A DNA stretch of 64,000 nucleotides from Kosakonia oryziphila (GCF_900094795.1 NZ_FMBC01000005.1:62001-126000), one strand, 5' to 3'; shown: positions 47,845 through 62,408, counted from the first letter of the stretch. The notes: generated by a model from the letters alone, not told the origin. Translations and numbers: made by a program.

Positions 47845-48801
47845 TTAATTCCCCTGCGCGCTGTAGTTAATCGGCACCCAGCGGTAGCCTTTATCGGCTT
47901 TTATCACTTTGCCAATGCCAGGGAACGCAATATGCGCGGCGGCTATCCAGTCTCCTTCGCGGGCAACCTGTGCCAGTACTTTCTGGCGTGTGGCAACGGC
48001 CTGCTGCTGGTTGACATCAAAATGGATCGCCACGCCAGGATCCGGTAGCTGCACCGGATGCGCATGGATAATATCGCCCCACAACATCAATGTCTTACCG
48101 CCGTGGGTAACCCGATAGATCACACTACCCGGCGTATGCCCTGGCGCAGGTACTGCGTCAATGCCGGGAATGATTTCCGTCGGTGCGTGGAACGTACTGA
48201 GTTTACCGGCATCGATCACCGGGCGCAGCGAGCGTTCGGATTCAGCAAAGGTGTAACGCTGGCTCTCTTCAACCTCTTTCAGATGTGCCGGGTTGAGCCA
48301 GAAATCCACGTCGCGCTGATCGACCCGAACCGTGGCATTGCGAAACACCGGCTTGCTGTCGCGCTGCACGCCGCCAGAGTGATCGGCATGAATGTGAGTC
48401 AGCAACACCGTATCAATCGCATCTGGATCGATGCCCGCCGCCCGCAAGTTATCCGGAAGATGCCCGCCCGCATCACCAAACAGCGGCCCGGCTCCCGTAT
48501 CGACCAGAATCAACTGTTTACCGGTATTAATGACAAAGGCGTTGATTGACGTTTCGGCGTGAACTGCCAGGTTGGCTTTCGCCATCTGCGATTGCAGCGT
48601 TGCCGGGGAAATATGAGTGAGCAGCTTGTCAAACGGCACGGCGACCGTGCCGTCGGAAACGGCGGTGATTTGCCAGTCGCCCATCGCCATCCGGTAATAT
48701 CCCGGCGCCTGCGCTTGATGCGTACTGGGTGGTTGCGCTGCGTGGGCGCTGAAGATCATCGTTGCGCCCACCAGCGCCATTAGCAGAGGATAATGTTTCA
48801 T
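47845..48801 (-). CDS. Periplasmic metallo-beta-lactamase-fold hydrolase
   Basis: The 318-residue precursor has a signal peptide (MKHYPLLMALVGATMIFSAH, cleavage after HAA) and an MBL fold: LILVDTGAGPLFGDAGGHLP, the zinc motif LLTHIHADHSGG, APGHTPGSV and LWGDIIHAHP. The exact substrate is unknown; close relatives include periplasmic lactonase- and hydrolase-like MBL proteins, and beta-lactamase activity cannot be assumed. The ATG at 48801 follows GGAGAAAGTG. The longer open frame runs into the divergent LysR gene and is not coding. Divergent placement suggests control by that LysR protein. Confidence 0.88.
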   Translation of the reverse strand: MKHYPLLMALVGATMIFSAHAAQPPSTHQAQAPGYYRMAMGDWQITAVSDGTVAVPFDKLLTHISPATLQSQMAKANLAVHAETSINAFVINTGKQLILVDTGAGPLFGDAGGHLPDNLRAAGIDPDAIDTVLLTHIHADHSGGVQRDSKPVFRNATVRVDQRDVDFWLNPAHLKEVEESQRYTFAESERSLRPVIDAGKLSTFHAPTEIIPGIDAVPAPGHTPGSVIYRVTHGGKTLMLWGDIIHAHPVQLPDPGVAIHFDVNQQQAVATRQKVLAQVAREGDWIAAAHIAFPGIGKVIKADKGYRWVPINYSAQGN

Positions 48802-48874
48802 CACTTTCTCCTGTTGTTTTCGTTGCAACAGTATCCCGCCAGCGCTACTATCGCACCAATTGATTGGAGTGATA

Positions 48875-49789
48875 ATGACTATCAAAGAGAATGATTTTCG
48901 CAAAATCGATCTGAACCTGCTGATCGCCTTTGCCGTACTGTTTCGTGAACAGAGCGTCTCCGCTGCGGCGGATAAGCTACATCTGGGGCAGCCCGCAGTG
49001 AGCGGTGTGCTGTCGCGTTTGCGCACGCTGTTTGACGATCCGCTGTTTATCCGCAGCGGCCATCGCATGCAACCCACAGCCCGTGCGGAAGAGCTGCACA
49101 GCGAGTTGCTGCCGCTGCTGGAACAGTTGCAGAGCGCGCTGTTTCAGCAAGCGGCGTTTGATGTGAAAACCGTGAACATCACGCTGACGCTCGGTATGGC
49201 CGACTGGGTAGAAATGTGGCTGATGCCGCGTCTTATACCGGCGCTTCAGCAGGCGGCTCCCGGCATGCGTCTGAACGTGGTAGCCAGCGATCCTTTCAGC
49301 GATGCCACGCGGCTCGAAGGTGGCGAAATGGATATGGCGATCAGCGTTGCCACCGCCGGGCCGCGCTGGCTTGAACGTGAAGTGCTGACCACCATGTCAT
49401 TTGTCACGCTCTGGCACCCGCAGCAACTGACGCTCAGCGCGCCGCTGGATGTCGACACGTTTGCCGCTCATCCCCATTTGATGGTTAGTTACCGTGAGGC
49501 AACCAGCAGCCATTTTGATACGCTGCTGGCAAAAACCGGCCATCAACGCCGTGTGCATTACACCACTCCGCATTTTGCCGCCCTGCCAGGTCTGCTGGAA
49601 ACGATGCCAGCACTGGCGACCGTACCCGCCGGACTGGCAACGGAGTGGCAGAGAACACGCAGCTTACTGGCAAGCCCGCTGCCGCTGGATGCAGAACCGG
49701 TCGAAGTGGCGCTACTGTGGCACCAGCGTCACAGCAGTGACCCGGCGGTGATGTGGCTGAAAGCGTTTATCCGCCATCTGATCGGATAA
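48875..49789 (+). CDS. LysR-family transcriptional regulator
   Basis: The 304-residue regulator has an N-terminal winged helix (LNLLIAFAVLFREQSVSAAA then DKLHLGQPAVSGVLSRLRTLF) and an effector domain with periplasmic-binding-protein fold. The ATG at 48875 follows GGAG by 5 bases. Only 73 bases separate it from the divergent MBL-fold gene, the classical arrangement of a LysR protein and its target. The inducer is not predictable. Confidence 0.9.
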   Translation: MTIKENDFRKIDLNLLIAFAVLFREQSVSAAADKLHLGQPAVSGVLSRLRTLFDDPLFIRSGHRMQPTARAEELHSELLPLLEQLQSALFQQAAFDVKTVNITLTLGMADWVEMWLMPRLIPALQQAAPGMRLNVVASDPFSDATRLEGGEMDMAISVATAGPRWLEREVLTTMSFVTLWHPQQLTLSAPLDVDTFAAHPHLMVSYREATSSHFDTLLAKTGHQRRVHYTTPHFAALPGLLETMPALATVPAGLATEWQRTRSLLASPLPLDAEPVEVALLWHQRHSSDPAVMWLKAFIRHLIG

Positions 49790-49819
49790 CAAACGGGCTC
49801 GTCAGCGGGCCTGTTTGCA

Positions 49820-54124
<4,305 letters not shown>

Positions 54125-54202
54125 AGGTGCCGACTCTACCAGTTTCCCAACGATGAAAAATATGCCGGGAGATTAAAATTGTGATCTTGCTCGCGCGATG
54201 CG

Positions 54203-54343
54203 TTAACAAAAAAACGTCTGATGCGATGATGGATACAGCGGCGCGTTCGCAGGCCGAAACCGCAGCCAGGCGCTCTGGTCGTCAGCGGGCAAGGCGCAGA
54301 TGGAAATAAAAACCAGAAGGAGTGATAATGTAAAAGGTGCCAT
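54203..54343 (-). pseudogene. Short signal-peptide ORF between RAT modules, possible remnant of a secreted enzyme gene
   Basis: A 46-codon frame starts MAPFTLSLLLVFISICALPA, a clear signal peptide with an LPA-DD cleavage site, and continues DDQSAWLRFRPANAPLYPSS before stopping at HQTFFC. The part after cleavage resembles the start of secreted glycosidases such as GH67 alpha-glucuronidases (EDGYxxWLRY), but the similarity is very short. The ribosome site is weak. It is either the stump of a deleted secreted enzyme or a small peptide gene. The other frame over this stretch has a poor start and no signal. Confidence 0.4.
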
Positions 54344-54492
54344 AATATGCATTCCATTATTATATTACTGGCCACTGAATAGCTATCGAACGATACCGTT
54401 ATCGGTGACAAATGAATATATTAATTAAAAGAGCAGATTAGAGCCTATCCCATTAGGCTTTTAGTCGTTCCATTAATACACCAAATAAAAAC

Positions 54493-54566
54493 AAAAAATC
54501 CAAATCCGGGATTCGTCATAACGAACCCTGTAAATTTAGGTTTTGCCTGTATAACAGTAACAATCC
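54493..54566 (-). promoter_or_regulatory. Third RAT antiterminator/terminator module, 450 bases upstream of bglG
   Basis: On the minus strand GGATTGTTACTGTTATACAG leads into GCAAAACCT (54538-54566), a clear RAT sequence. Its 3' end overlaps a hairpin whose left arm AAACCTAAAT pairs (one mismatch, one wobble) with ATTTGGATTT and whose inner stem is GGGTTCG/CGAATCC, ending in TTTTTTG. The general layout equals that of the other two modules. No intact gene follows it before bglG. Confidence 0.8.
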
Positions 54567-54683
54567 TGACGTTGTGCGAACAGAAATAGCACTCTGATTT
54601 TAAATAATCCAGCAGCTATTTTATGAATAAAGAAAAAACGTGATACAGCTAACGCGGATATCGGCGCCAGCATAATTATTACA

Positions 54684-55631
54684 TTATTCTGGATTCAGCT
54701 TAACACGCGAAATTGCCGCTGCTATCTCTTCTGACGTTTTATAGCTACGAATTTCGGCGAACAAATCACTGGCTTCGTTATATTCTTTACGCAAATAACC
54801 CAGCCACTGTTTAATACGCGCCACATGATACAAACCGGTATCACCTTGCTTTTCCAGACGCGAATATTTCACCAGCAGCGCCACCACATCAGGCCACGGC
54901 ATACGCGGTTCATTGTATTTTACCACCCGGCTCAGGTTTGGCACATTCAGCGCACCGCGGCCAATCATCACCGCATCACAACCGGTAGCCGCCATACATG
55001 CCTGAGCACTTTTCCAGTCCCATATCTCACCGTTGGCAATAACCGGAATTGACAGACGCTGGCGGATCTCGCCAATCGCCTGCCAGTTGATGCACTCCGC
55101 TTTATAACCGTCTTCTTTGGTGCGCCCGTGTACCGCCAGTTCCGTCGCCCCCGCCTGCTGGACAGCGTCAGCGATTTCGAACTGCCGGGCGGCGCTATCC
55201 CAACCGAGACGTACTTTTACCGTCACCGGCAGATGCGATGGCACGGCATCGCGCATCGCTTTTGCGCCGCGGTAAATCAGCTCGGGATCTTTCAACAAGG
55301 TCGCACCGCCGCCGCTGCCGTTGACCAGTTTTGACGGGCAGCCACAATTAAGGTCAACCCCCCACGAGCCAAGCTCCACCGCCCTTGCCGCATTTTCCGC
55401 CAGCCACTCGGGATACTGCCCGAGTAACTGCACGCGCACCAGGGTTCCGGAAGGGGTACGGCTTTGCCGGTGTAACTCCGGGCAGATTTTGTGAAACGAT
55501 TTTACTGGCAGCAGTTGATCAACTACGCGCAAAAACTCAGTAATGCACAGGTCGTAATCGTTAACCTCGGTCAGCAGCTCGCGCACCAGCGAATCAAGCA
55601 CACCTTCCATCGGTGCCAATAAGACGCGCAT
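54684..55631 (-). CDS. dusC: DusC, tRNA-dihydrouridine(16) synthase
   Basis: A 315-residue flavoenzyme that reduces uridine 16 in the tRNA D-loop. The FMN TIM-barrel starts [20 protein letters not shown]; the catalytic Cys is in [16 protein letters not shown] (near 98); [12 protein letters not shown] and [20 protein letters not shown] follow. Length equals E. coli DusC. It is transcribed alone, divergent from yohJ. Confidence 0.96.
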   Translation of the reverse strand: MRVLLAPMEGVLDSLVRELLTEVNDYDLCITEFLRVVDQLLPVKSFHKICPELHRQSRTPSGTLVRVQLLGQYPEWLAENAARAVELGSWGVDLNCGCPSKLVNGSGGGATLLKDPELIYRGAKAMRDAVPSHLPVTVKVRLGWDSAARQFEIADAVQQAGATELAVHGRTKEDGYKAECINWQAIGEIRQRLSIPVIANGEIWDWKSAQACMAATGCDAVMIGRGALNVPNLSRVVKYNEPRMPWPDVVALLVKYSRLEKQGDTGLYHVARIKQWLGYLRKEYNEASDLFAEIRSYKTSEEIAAAISRVKLNPE

Positions 55632-55861
55632 AGATCACCCCGGGAAAAAATGAGACGCCATAGTAGCGTCTCCGTAGCTGCGAGGAAAGTGCCTTTATCG
55701 CACGGGAAAACTACACTGAGCGGGATTCATGCAGTAAATCTTGTGGGAATGCATAACGTTCCCAAATGGAATGTTTGGTATGCTCAGAATTCATGATGTG
55801 ATCAGTAGCACGTTTTAAGCTTTAATTGTATGATGAATGCGTTTCAGCAAGGGCTTTCACC

Positions 55862-56260
55862 ATGAGCAAATCATTAAATATTATCGGGCAGTATCTTCGC
55901 GCTTTCGTACTTATTTATGCCTGTTTGTACGCGGGCATCTGGCTGGCTTCGCTGCTGCCGATCACCATCCCCGGCAGTATCATTGGCATGCTGCTTATGT
56001 TTGTGCTGTTGGCGCTGCAAATCCTTCCGGCAAAATGGGTTAATCCTGGCTGCGTCCTGCTGATCCGTTATATGGCGCTGCTGTTTGTGCCGATTGGCGT
56101 GGGTGTCATGCAATATTACGACCTGCTGCGGGCGCAGTTTGGGCCGATTATTGTCTCCTGCACTATCAGTACAGCGATTGCTTTTTTGGTGGTGAGCTGG
56201 AGTACCCATCTGATACACGGCGAACGTAAAGTCTCAGGACAAAAAGGTAGCAAAGAATGA
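55862..56260 (+). CDS. yohJ: YohJ, LrgA/CidA family membrane protein
   Basis: The 132-residue protein has four hydrophobic helices and the CidA/LrgA motif [20 protein letters not shown]. It equals E. coli YohJ in length. LrgA-type proteins are holin-like, and with an LrgB partner influence autolysis or act in transport of small metabolites such as pyruvate. I chose [15 protein letters not shown] at 55862; an upstream ATG gives 12 extra unmatched residues. It overlaps yohK by 4 bases. Confidence 0.93.
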   Translation: MSKSLNIIGQYLRAFVLIYACLYAGIWLASLLPITIPGSIIGMLLMFVLLALQILPAKWVNPGCVLLIRYMALLFVPIGVGVMQYYDLLRAQFGPIIVSCTISTAIAFLVVSWSTHLIHGERKVSGQKGSKE

Positions 56261-56952
56261 TGACGTATATCTGGTGGTCATTACCCCTGACGCTGGTGGT
56301 CTTTTTTGCCGCACGCAAACTCGCCGCACGTTTTAAAATGCCGCTGCTCAACCCGCTGCTGGTGGCGATGGTAGTGATTATCCCCATCCTGTTAGTCACC
56401 GGTACGCCTTATGATCACTATTTTCAGGGTAGTAAAGTCCTTAACGATCTGTTGCAACCTGCGGTCGTGGCGCTGGCCTTCCCATTATATGAACAACTGC
56501 ATCAGATCCGCGCACGCTGGAAATCAATAATCACCATCTGTTTTATTGGCAGCCTGGTGGCGATGACCTCCGGGGCAGCAATTGCGTTGCTGATGGGGGC
56601 AACACCGCAAATTGCCGCGTCGGTATTACCAAAATCGGTCACCACACCAATTGCAATGGCCGTAGGCGGCAGTATTGGCGGTATCCCGGCGATCAGTGCT
56701 GTTTGCGTCATTTTTGTAGGCATACTGGGCGCGGTCTTCGGACACACGCTGTTGAATGCCATGCATATTCATACCAAATCTGCCCGCGGGCTAGCGATGG
56801 GGACTGCTTCGCATGCGTTGGGCACTGCGCGCTGCGCGGAGCTGGATTATCAAGAAGGGGCATTTGGTTCTCTGGCGCTGGTGATTTGCGGGATTATTAC
56901 CTCGCTGATCGCACCATTCCTGTTCCCGGTGATTCTGGCGGTGTTCGGCTGA
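56257..56952 (+). CDS. yohK: YohK, LrgB family membrane protein
   Basis: The 231-residue LrgB/CidB-type protein has about eight helices and the hallmark [20 protein letters not shown] region with [16 protein letters not shown]. It pairs with YohJ. The start overlaps the yohJ stop (ATGATGA), so the two are coupled. Both are convergent to nothing and lead toward cdd, which has its own CRP-controlled promoter. Confidence 0.94.
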   Translation: MMTYIWWSLPLTLVVFFAARKLAARFKMPLLNPLLVAMVVIIPILLVTGTPYDHYFQGSKVLNDLLQPAVVALAFPLYEQLHQIRARWKSIITICFIGSLVAMTSGAAIALLMGATPQIAASVLPKSVTTPIAMAVGGSIGGIPAISAVCVIFVGILGAVFGHTLLNAMHIHTKSARGLAMGTASHALGTARCAELDYQEGAFGSLALVICGIITSLIAPFLFPVILAVFG

Positions 56953-56956
56953 AATT

Positions 56957-57056
56957 TGCGATTCGTCGCGCATTTCTTATTTGTGTTTCATAAGTTGCAT
57001 ATACAGTGTGAAGTGAATCACACATAAGTGGCATTTAGCCCCGTAAACTACGATTC
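56957..57056 (+). promoter_or_regulatory. cdd promoter with tandem CRP sites and CytR-type motif
   Basis: A perfect-core CRP site, TGTGA-N6-TCACA, lies at 57007-57022. A -10 box TAAACT at 57044-57049 puts the start near 57056, so the site is at about -41.5. A weaker CRP-like site, TGCGA-N6-GCGCA (56957-56972), is at about -91.5. A GTTGCAT CytR octamer-like motif (56994-57000) lies between them. E. coli cdd has the same CRP-CytR-CRP arrangement. Confidence 0.82.
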
Positions 57057-57081
57057 CAAAACACTGCTATGAGGCACCGTT

Positions 57082-57966
57082 ATGCATTCACGTTTTCACA
57101 CTGCTTTTTCCGGGCTTGCGGAGAATTTACAAACCGCGCTGGCTCCTCTTTTGGCGGATGAACACTTTCCCGCCATGCTGAGTGCAGAGCAGGTGACAAC
57201 ATTGCAGCGGTCGAGCGGGTTGGACGAAGACGCACTGGCTTTTGCGCTACTGCCGCTCGCCGCCGCCTGTGCCCGCACCGACCTCTCTCACTTCAATGTT
57301 GGCGCCATTGCGCGCGGTATCAGCGGAACCTGGTATTTCGGCGCGAATATGGAGTTTGCCGGCAGCACCCTGCAACAATCTGTGCACGCCGAGCAGAGTG
57401 CTATCAGCCATGCCTGGCTGCGTGGTGAAAAATCCCTCTCCGCCGTGACGGTGAACTACACGCCATGTGGTCACTGTCGCCAGTTTATGAATGAGCTAAA
57501 CAGCGGGCTGGATCTGCATATTCATCTTCCGGGGCGCGCGCCACATACGCTGGGCCATTACCTGCCGGATGCGTTTGGTCCGAAAGATCTTGAGATAAGA
57601 ACGCTGCTGATGGATAACGCCGATCACGGTTTCCTGCCTGATGGCGATGAACTGGCGCAGGCTGCAATTATCGCAGCGAACCAGAGTCACGCGCCGTATA
57701 CCAACTCACCTGCTGGCGTAGCCATTTTGTGTCGTGGCGGACAGATTTTCAGCGGTCGCTATGCCGAAAATGCCGCCTTCAACCCGTCGCTGCCGCCGTT
57801 GCAAAGCGCGCTGAACCTGCTGAGCCTTAACGGTTACGATTACGCCGATATTGAACGGGCTGTGCTGGCAGAACGTGCCGACGCGCCGCTCACCCAGTGG
57901 GATGCCACCGCCGCCACGCTGCGCACCATCGGTTGTCATCAGATAGAACGCCTGCAACTCGCCTGA
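57082..57966 (+). CDS. cdd: Cytidine deaminase
   Basis: A 294-residue zinc enzyme that deaminates cytidine and deoxycytidine. The zinc site and catalytic Glu are in [10 protein letters not shown] (near 102-105), and TPCGHCRQF carries the two zinc cysteines (near 129-132). The C-terminal half is the degenerate repeat of the dimeric E. coli-type enzyme. GAGGCACCGTT precedes the ATG. A 10-bp hairpin follows the stop. Confidence 0.97.
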   Translation: MHSRFHTAFSGLAENLQTALAPLLADEHFPAMLSAEQVTTLQRSSGLDEDALAFALLPLAAACARTDLSHFNVGAIARGISGTWYFGANMEFAGSTLQQSVHAEQSAISHAWLRGEKSLSAVTVNYTPCGHCRQFMNELNSGLDLHIHLPGRAPHTLGHYLPDAFGPKDLEIRTLLMDNADHGFLPDGDELAQAAIIAANQSHAPYTNSPAGVAILCRGGQIFSGRYAENAAFNPSLPPLQSALNLLSLNGYDYADIERAVLAERADAPLTQWDATAATLRTIGCHQIERLQLA

Positions 57967-57974
57967 TCTCCTCA

Positions 57975-57997
57975 CACTGCGGGTACAACCCGCAGTG
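57975..57997 (+). terminator. Hairpin after cdd
   Basis: A perfect stem, CACTGCGGGT (57975-57984) and ACCCGCAGTG (57988-57997), lies 8 bases past the cdd stop. No T run follows, so it may serve as an RNA-end stabiliser or a rho-assisted stop. Confidence 0.55.
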
Positions 57998-58054
57998 GTG
58001 AAAAAGCCCGCAGTTGAGCGTCTGTTTCTTGCGCTTGCCAGACGGGTAAAGTAG

Positions 58055-58811
<757 letters not shown>

Positions 58812-58817
58812 GCGCGT

Positions 58818-59243
58818 TTAACTCACTGATGTGCTGCGGGTCGTATTTTTCACCGGACGAATCAGTGTAAAGCGACGCGCGAGAAAATCGCGGTGGTCAA
58901 TAGTGGTTTGGGCCGTATGATCCACGGTCCATAATCCGTTCAGAGCATTGAACGGTAAAATCACTTCGCCCTCCGGCGTATTAACCAGATATTCACCGGT
59001 CTTCAGATAACCCGCACTGCATACGATTCGCGCTGGTGGATTATTTTTCAAACGATATTCTATTTTGCGAAAACCCGTTGGCACAATACAAAAATAAAAG
59101 AACGGGAATGCGGTAATTTTAATATCACCAGGCGTGGCGATAATATCGCCATCGCGTAATAACTCCACGCCTTTTAAATAGAAACTCACCTGGTGATTTT
59201 TTTCGTACGGCAAACTATCAACTTTAAAATACACAAAATTCAT
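58818..59243 (-). CDS. Uncharacterised 141-residue protein
   Basis: I do not recognise a family. The protein starts MNFVYFKVDSLPYEKNHQVS and is rich in beta-type sequence with alternating hydrophobic residues, one aromatic core (ITAFPFFYFCIVPTGFRKIE) and a Ser/Thr-rich tail. There is no signal peptide or clear membrane helix. GGGGG lies 7 bases before the ATG at 59243, which favours this start over one 33 bases upstream. It is convergent to sanA, in the place where E. coli has yeiS and preTA. Confidence 0.72.
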   Translation of the reverse strand: MNFVYFKVDSLPYEKNHQVSFYLKGVELLRDGDIIATPGDIKITAFPFFYFCIVPTGFRKIEYRLKNNPPARIVCSAGYLKTGEYLVNTPEGEVILPFNALNGLWTVDHTAQTTIDHRDFLARRFTLIRPVKNTTRSTSVS

Positions 59244-59385
59244 AAGCACCCCCTGAGCTGCGTATACAACTTTCACAGATTCATTCTTTTAAGCGTAAAT
59301 AGGCATGCAGAGGAAGGCATTCAGAATTGACTTAATTATTATTCAGAGGGGAAAAAGCGATTGTGTAATTTTTGAAATAATGGGC

Positions 59386-59428
59386 TGCCATCTTGATGAT
59401 ATGTATTGGTAATACATCATAGATGGCA
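59386..59428. repeat. Long interrupted inverted repeat between the uncharacterised and BssS-like genes
   Basis: TGCCATCT-ATGAT-GTATT on one side (59386-59407, with two 2-base bulges) pairs with AATACATCATAGATGGCA (59411-59428) around a GGT loop, for 18 base pairs. It lies 17 bases past the BssS-like gene's stop and is probably its terminator or an RNA-stabilising element; no T run follows. Confidence 0.6.
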
Positions 59429-59445
59429 GTTGAATAACAAAGCTG

Positions 59446-59673
59446 TCAGGCTACTTTCTCCTCGCACTGATGTAAACAACGTTCCAGGTCGTAAATCAGG
59501 CTTTTAACCTGGTCGGGGGATAAATCAAAGAATTGCGACTCGAACACCGACGCGCCCGGCCCGGCTGGCGATGTGCTATAGCCAAACTTCATCACCACAC
59601 CGTGCGCGTTATCTACTGCCCCAACCTGCCAGCCAGTGACGGGGAATGCGGGAAATACACCTGCGCTGCTCAT
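59446..59673 (-). CDS. BssS-like small regulatory protein
   Basis: A 75-residue protein resembling BssS (YceP): FPVTGWQVGAVDNAHGVVMK aligns with the family's HPLVGWDISTVDSYDALMLR region, and FFDLSPDQVKSLIYDLERC with its C-terminal helix. E. coli BssS affects biofilm formation, indole and AI-2 responses. AAGGAG is 7 bases before the ATG at 59673; the longer frame upstream lacks a ribosome site. It is likely a second, divergent BssS-family member rather than bssS itself. Confidence 0.65.
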   Translation of the reverse strand: MSSAGVFPAFPVTGWQVGAVDNAHGVVMKFGYSTSPAGPGASVFESQFFDLSPDQVKSLIYDLERCLHQCEEKVA

Positions 59674-59813
59674 CTCAATCTCCTTATAATCGCTGTGCCT
59701 AAGTTCAGCGTAGCATTGAAATGAAAAATTTAACAAGTCAGTTGTGATGAAGTTTTCTTGTGGTCAGCAGGTACTATTTTCAATCAGAAAAATCTATAAC
59801 GCAGTGAAAAAAA

Positions 59814-59845
59814 AGCAAAAAAAGCCCGCTACGGGAAGCGGGCTT
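59814..59845 (-). terminator. mglBAC operon terminator
   Basis: On the minus strand AGCCCGCT (plus 59837-59844 read in reverse) and its partner AGCGGGCT (59823-59830) form an 8-bp stem with a 6-base loop followed by a run of T. It lies 17 bases past the mglC stop. Confidence 0.88.
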
Positions 59846-59861
59846 GATAAGTATATCGTAA

Positions 59862-60872
59862 TTATTTCTTACGTGCGTATTTTAATGAGTCCAGCGCCAC
59901 GGCGAAAATGATGATTCCGCCCTTGATAATATACTGCCAGTAAGGGTTGATACCGATATAGGTCAGGCCGTAGTTGATAACGGTAAAGATAATAACACCC
60001 GTTACTACACCGATAACCGTACCCACGCCGCCGCTGAAGGAGACGCCGCCCACCACGCACGCGGCGATAGCATCCAGTTCATACATGAAGCCGAGGTTGT
60101 TAGTCGCGGAACCGATACGACCTGCTTCCAGCATCCCACCGAATGCGTAAAACACACCGGAAAGGGCATAAATCATCAGCAGGTTCAGCGCAACGTTAAC
60201 GCCAGAGACTTTCGCCGCTTCCGGGTTACCACCGATGGCGAAAATATTTTTGCCGAAGCGGGTTTTATTCCACAGAACCCAGACGAAGGCAACGGCAATC
60301 AACGCGTAGAAGGTGATGTATGACAGACGGAAACTGCCCAGCGCGATAAAGCCCTGCGTAAAGGTCGAGAATCCGCTATCGAAGCCAGAAATTGGCGATG
60401 CGCCAACGAAGTCGTAGTACAGAGAGTTGATACCGTAAACGATGATCATCGTACCAAGCGTGGTAATAAACGGCGTCACGTTCAGGTACGCAATCACGAT
60501 ACCGTTCACCAGACCAATTACCGCGCCGATTACACAGACGATCAGAACCACCACCGGAATCGGCATGGTTGCCATATCCGGGAAGACTTTGTTGGCGTTT
60601 TCCATCGACTGCAGCAAAGTCGCCGCCACCACTGCGGCAAGCCCAACCTGGCGCCCTGCGGAAAGGTCAGTACCCTGAGTAACGATTAACCCCGCCACAC
60701 CCAGCGCAATAATAATACGTACCGATGACTGGGTCAGAATATTACTTAAGTTCAGCAGACTTAAGAACGTGGGATCCTGAAAAATGATAATGGCCAGTAA
60801 CACTAAAAGAACAACGTAAATACCGCCGTCTTTCAGATAAGTGAGAAAAGTTTTCTTATTTAACGCACTCAT
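59862..60872 (-). CDS. mglC: MglC, galactose/methyl-galactoside ABC permease
   Basis: The 336-residue inner-membrane permease equals E. coli MglC. It has about ten helices and family segments GVAGLIVTQGTDLSAGRQVG and NPEAAKVSGVNVALNLLMIY. It forms the homodimeric channel of the high-affinity galactose/glucose importer. It is the last gene of mglBAC, 15 bases after mglA. Confidence 0.97.
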   Translation of the reverse strand: MSALNKKTFLTYLKDGGIYVVLLVLLAIIIFQDPTFLSLLNLSNILTQSSVRIIIALGVAGLIVTQGTDLSAGRQVGLAAVVAATLLQSMENANKVFPDMATMPIPVVVLIVCVIGAVIGLVNGIVIAYLNVTPFITTLGTMIIVYGINSLYYDFVGASPISGFDSGFSTFTQGFIALGSFRLSYITFYALIAVAFVWVLWNKTRFGKNIFAIGGNPEAAKVSGVNVALNLLMIYALSGVFYAFGGMLEAGRIGSATNNLGFMYELDAIAACVVGGVSFSGGVGTVIGVVTGVIIFTVINYGLTYIGINPYWQYIIKGGIIIFAVALDSLKYARKK

Positions 60873-60887
60873 GAGGAGCCCCTGATC

Positions 60888-62408
60888 TTAAAGGTGCAAA
60901 GACGCAAGACGGAGAATTTCGTTTTGCGTTGTCGTTTTAGTATCAACAATCCCGGAGACGAGGCCATTGCTCATTACCAGAATACGGTCAGTGATGCCTA
61001 ACAACTCAGGCATTTCAGAGGAAATAATAATAATCCCCTTATTTTTCTTGGCCAGTTCGGCAATCAGTTGGTAAATTTCAAATTTCGCACCAACATCAAT
61101 ACCGCGGGTCGGCTCATCGAGCATTAAAATCTCCGGCTGAGTTAACAGCCAGCGACCAATAATAACTTTCTGCTGGTTACCACCGGATAACGAACCAATT
61201 TGCGTACGGTGTCCTGGCGTTTTTACACGCATCGAGTCGATAACCCACTGGGTATCACTCTTCATGCGGCTATTATCCAGTAAGCCAACTTTGTTTTTAT
61301 AGTTTTGAATGTTAGAAATCAACGAGTTAAAACCGATATCAAGGTAAGCATAAATACCGGTAGAACGGCGCTCTTCGGTCACCAACGCGAAGCCATTATT
61401 GATCGCTTCATTGGCATTGTGATTATTAATCAGCTTGCCATGCAGCTTAATGGTCCCGGCAGATTTCTCGCGAATGCCGAATAAGGTTTCAACAATGTCG
61501 GTGCGTTTTGCCCCTACCAGCCCGGCAATGCCGAGAATTTCCCCTTTGCGCAGATCAAAGCTGACATCGCGAATAGAGGGCTGGCGTAACGAGGTCAGAT
61601 TTCGCACTTCAAGAATGGTTTCGCCTGGTATGTTGTGTTTATCCGGGAAGCGCTGGTTCAACGAACGTCCGACCATCATAGCGATGATCTTATCCATATC
61701 CAGCCCTTCCAACGGTTGCGTGGCAATCCACTGGCCATCACGCAGGACGGTTATTTCATCACACAACTGAAATATCTCTTCCATTTTATGAGAGATATAA
61801 ACAATACCGCAGCCACGCTCTTTCAGTTTGCGAATAATTTTAAACAGGTGATTGACTTCTTTTTCAGTCAGTGACGAAGTTGGTTCATCCATAATAACGA
61901 TTTTGGCGTTATAGGAGAACGCTTTCGCAATTTCAATCATCTGCATTTGTGAAACAGACAATGTTCCCACACGCGCCCGTGGATCAATATCAATATCCAG
62001 CTCATCAAAAATGGCTTTGGTATCACGGTACATTTTTTCCTGATCGACAAATACACCTTTGGTCGGGTAGCGGCCCAGCCACATATTGTCCATCACGGAA
62101 CGTTGCAGCACCAGGTTAAGTTCCTGGTGAACCATCGAAATACCATTTTCCAGCGCTTCTTTTGCTGAATGGAAATCGATTTCTTGTCCCTGAAAAAGAA
62201 TGCTGCCGGAATCTTTTTGATAGATCCCAAAAAGGCATTTTAATAATGTTGATTTACCTGCACCGTTTTCTCCCATTAATGCATGAATGGAATGTGGACG
62301 GACTTTTAAATTGACATTATCGAGTGCCTTTACGCCTGGAAAAGACTTGTTGATATTGCTCATTTCCAACAAGAATTCACCTGACGACTGAGTATTATTG
62401 CTGACCAT
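60888..62408 (-). CDS. mglA: MglA, galactose/methyl-galactoside ABC ATPase
   Basis: A 506-residue double ATPase of the sugar CUT2 type. The first domain has Walker [10 protein letters not shown] (near 43-51), [13 protein letters not shown] and MDEPTSSLT. The second has a degenerate P-loop (GLVGAKRTD), signature LSGGNQQKV and [10 protein letters not shown]. The start [17 protein letters not shown] at 62408 gives the E. coli length; the open frame adds eight residues. It energises MglC. Confidence 0.97.
   Translation of the reverse strand: MVSNNTQSSGEFLLEMSNINKSFPGVKALDNVNLKVRPHSIHALMGENGAGKSTLLKCLFGIYQKDSGSILFQGQEIDFHSAKEALENGISMVHQELNLVLQRSVMDNMWLGRYPTKGVFVDQEKMYRDTKAIFDELDIDIDPRARVGTLSVSQMQMIEIAKAFSYNAKIVIMDEPTSSLTEKEVNHLFKIIRKLKERGCGIVYISHKMEEIFQLCDEITVLRDGQWIATQPLEGLDMDKIIAMMVGRSLNQRFPDKHNIPGETILEVRNLTSLRQPSIRDVSFDLRKGEILGIAGLVGAKRTDIVETLFGIREKSAGTIKLHGKLINNHNANEAINNGFALVTEERRSTGIYAYLDIGFNSLISNIQNYKNKVGLLDNSRMKSDTQWVIDSMRVKTPGHRTQIGSLSGGNQQKVIIGRWLLTQPEILMLDEPTRGIDVGAKFEIYQLIAELAKKNKGIIIISSEMPELLGITDRILVMSNGLVSGIVDTKTTTQNEILRLASLHL

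Noticed and set aside
48802-49077. 92-codon N-terminal extension of the MBL-fold gene
   Set aside because: It is antisense to the LysR gene and would destroy the signal peptide that starts at 48801.
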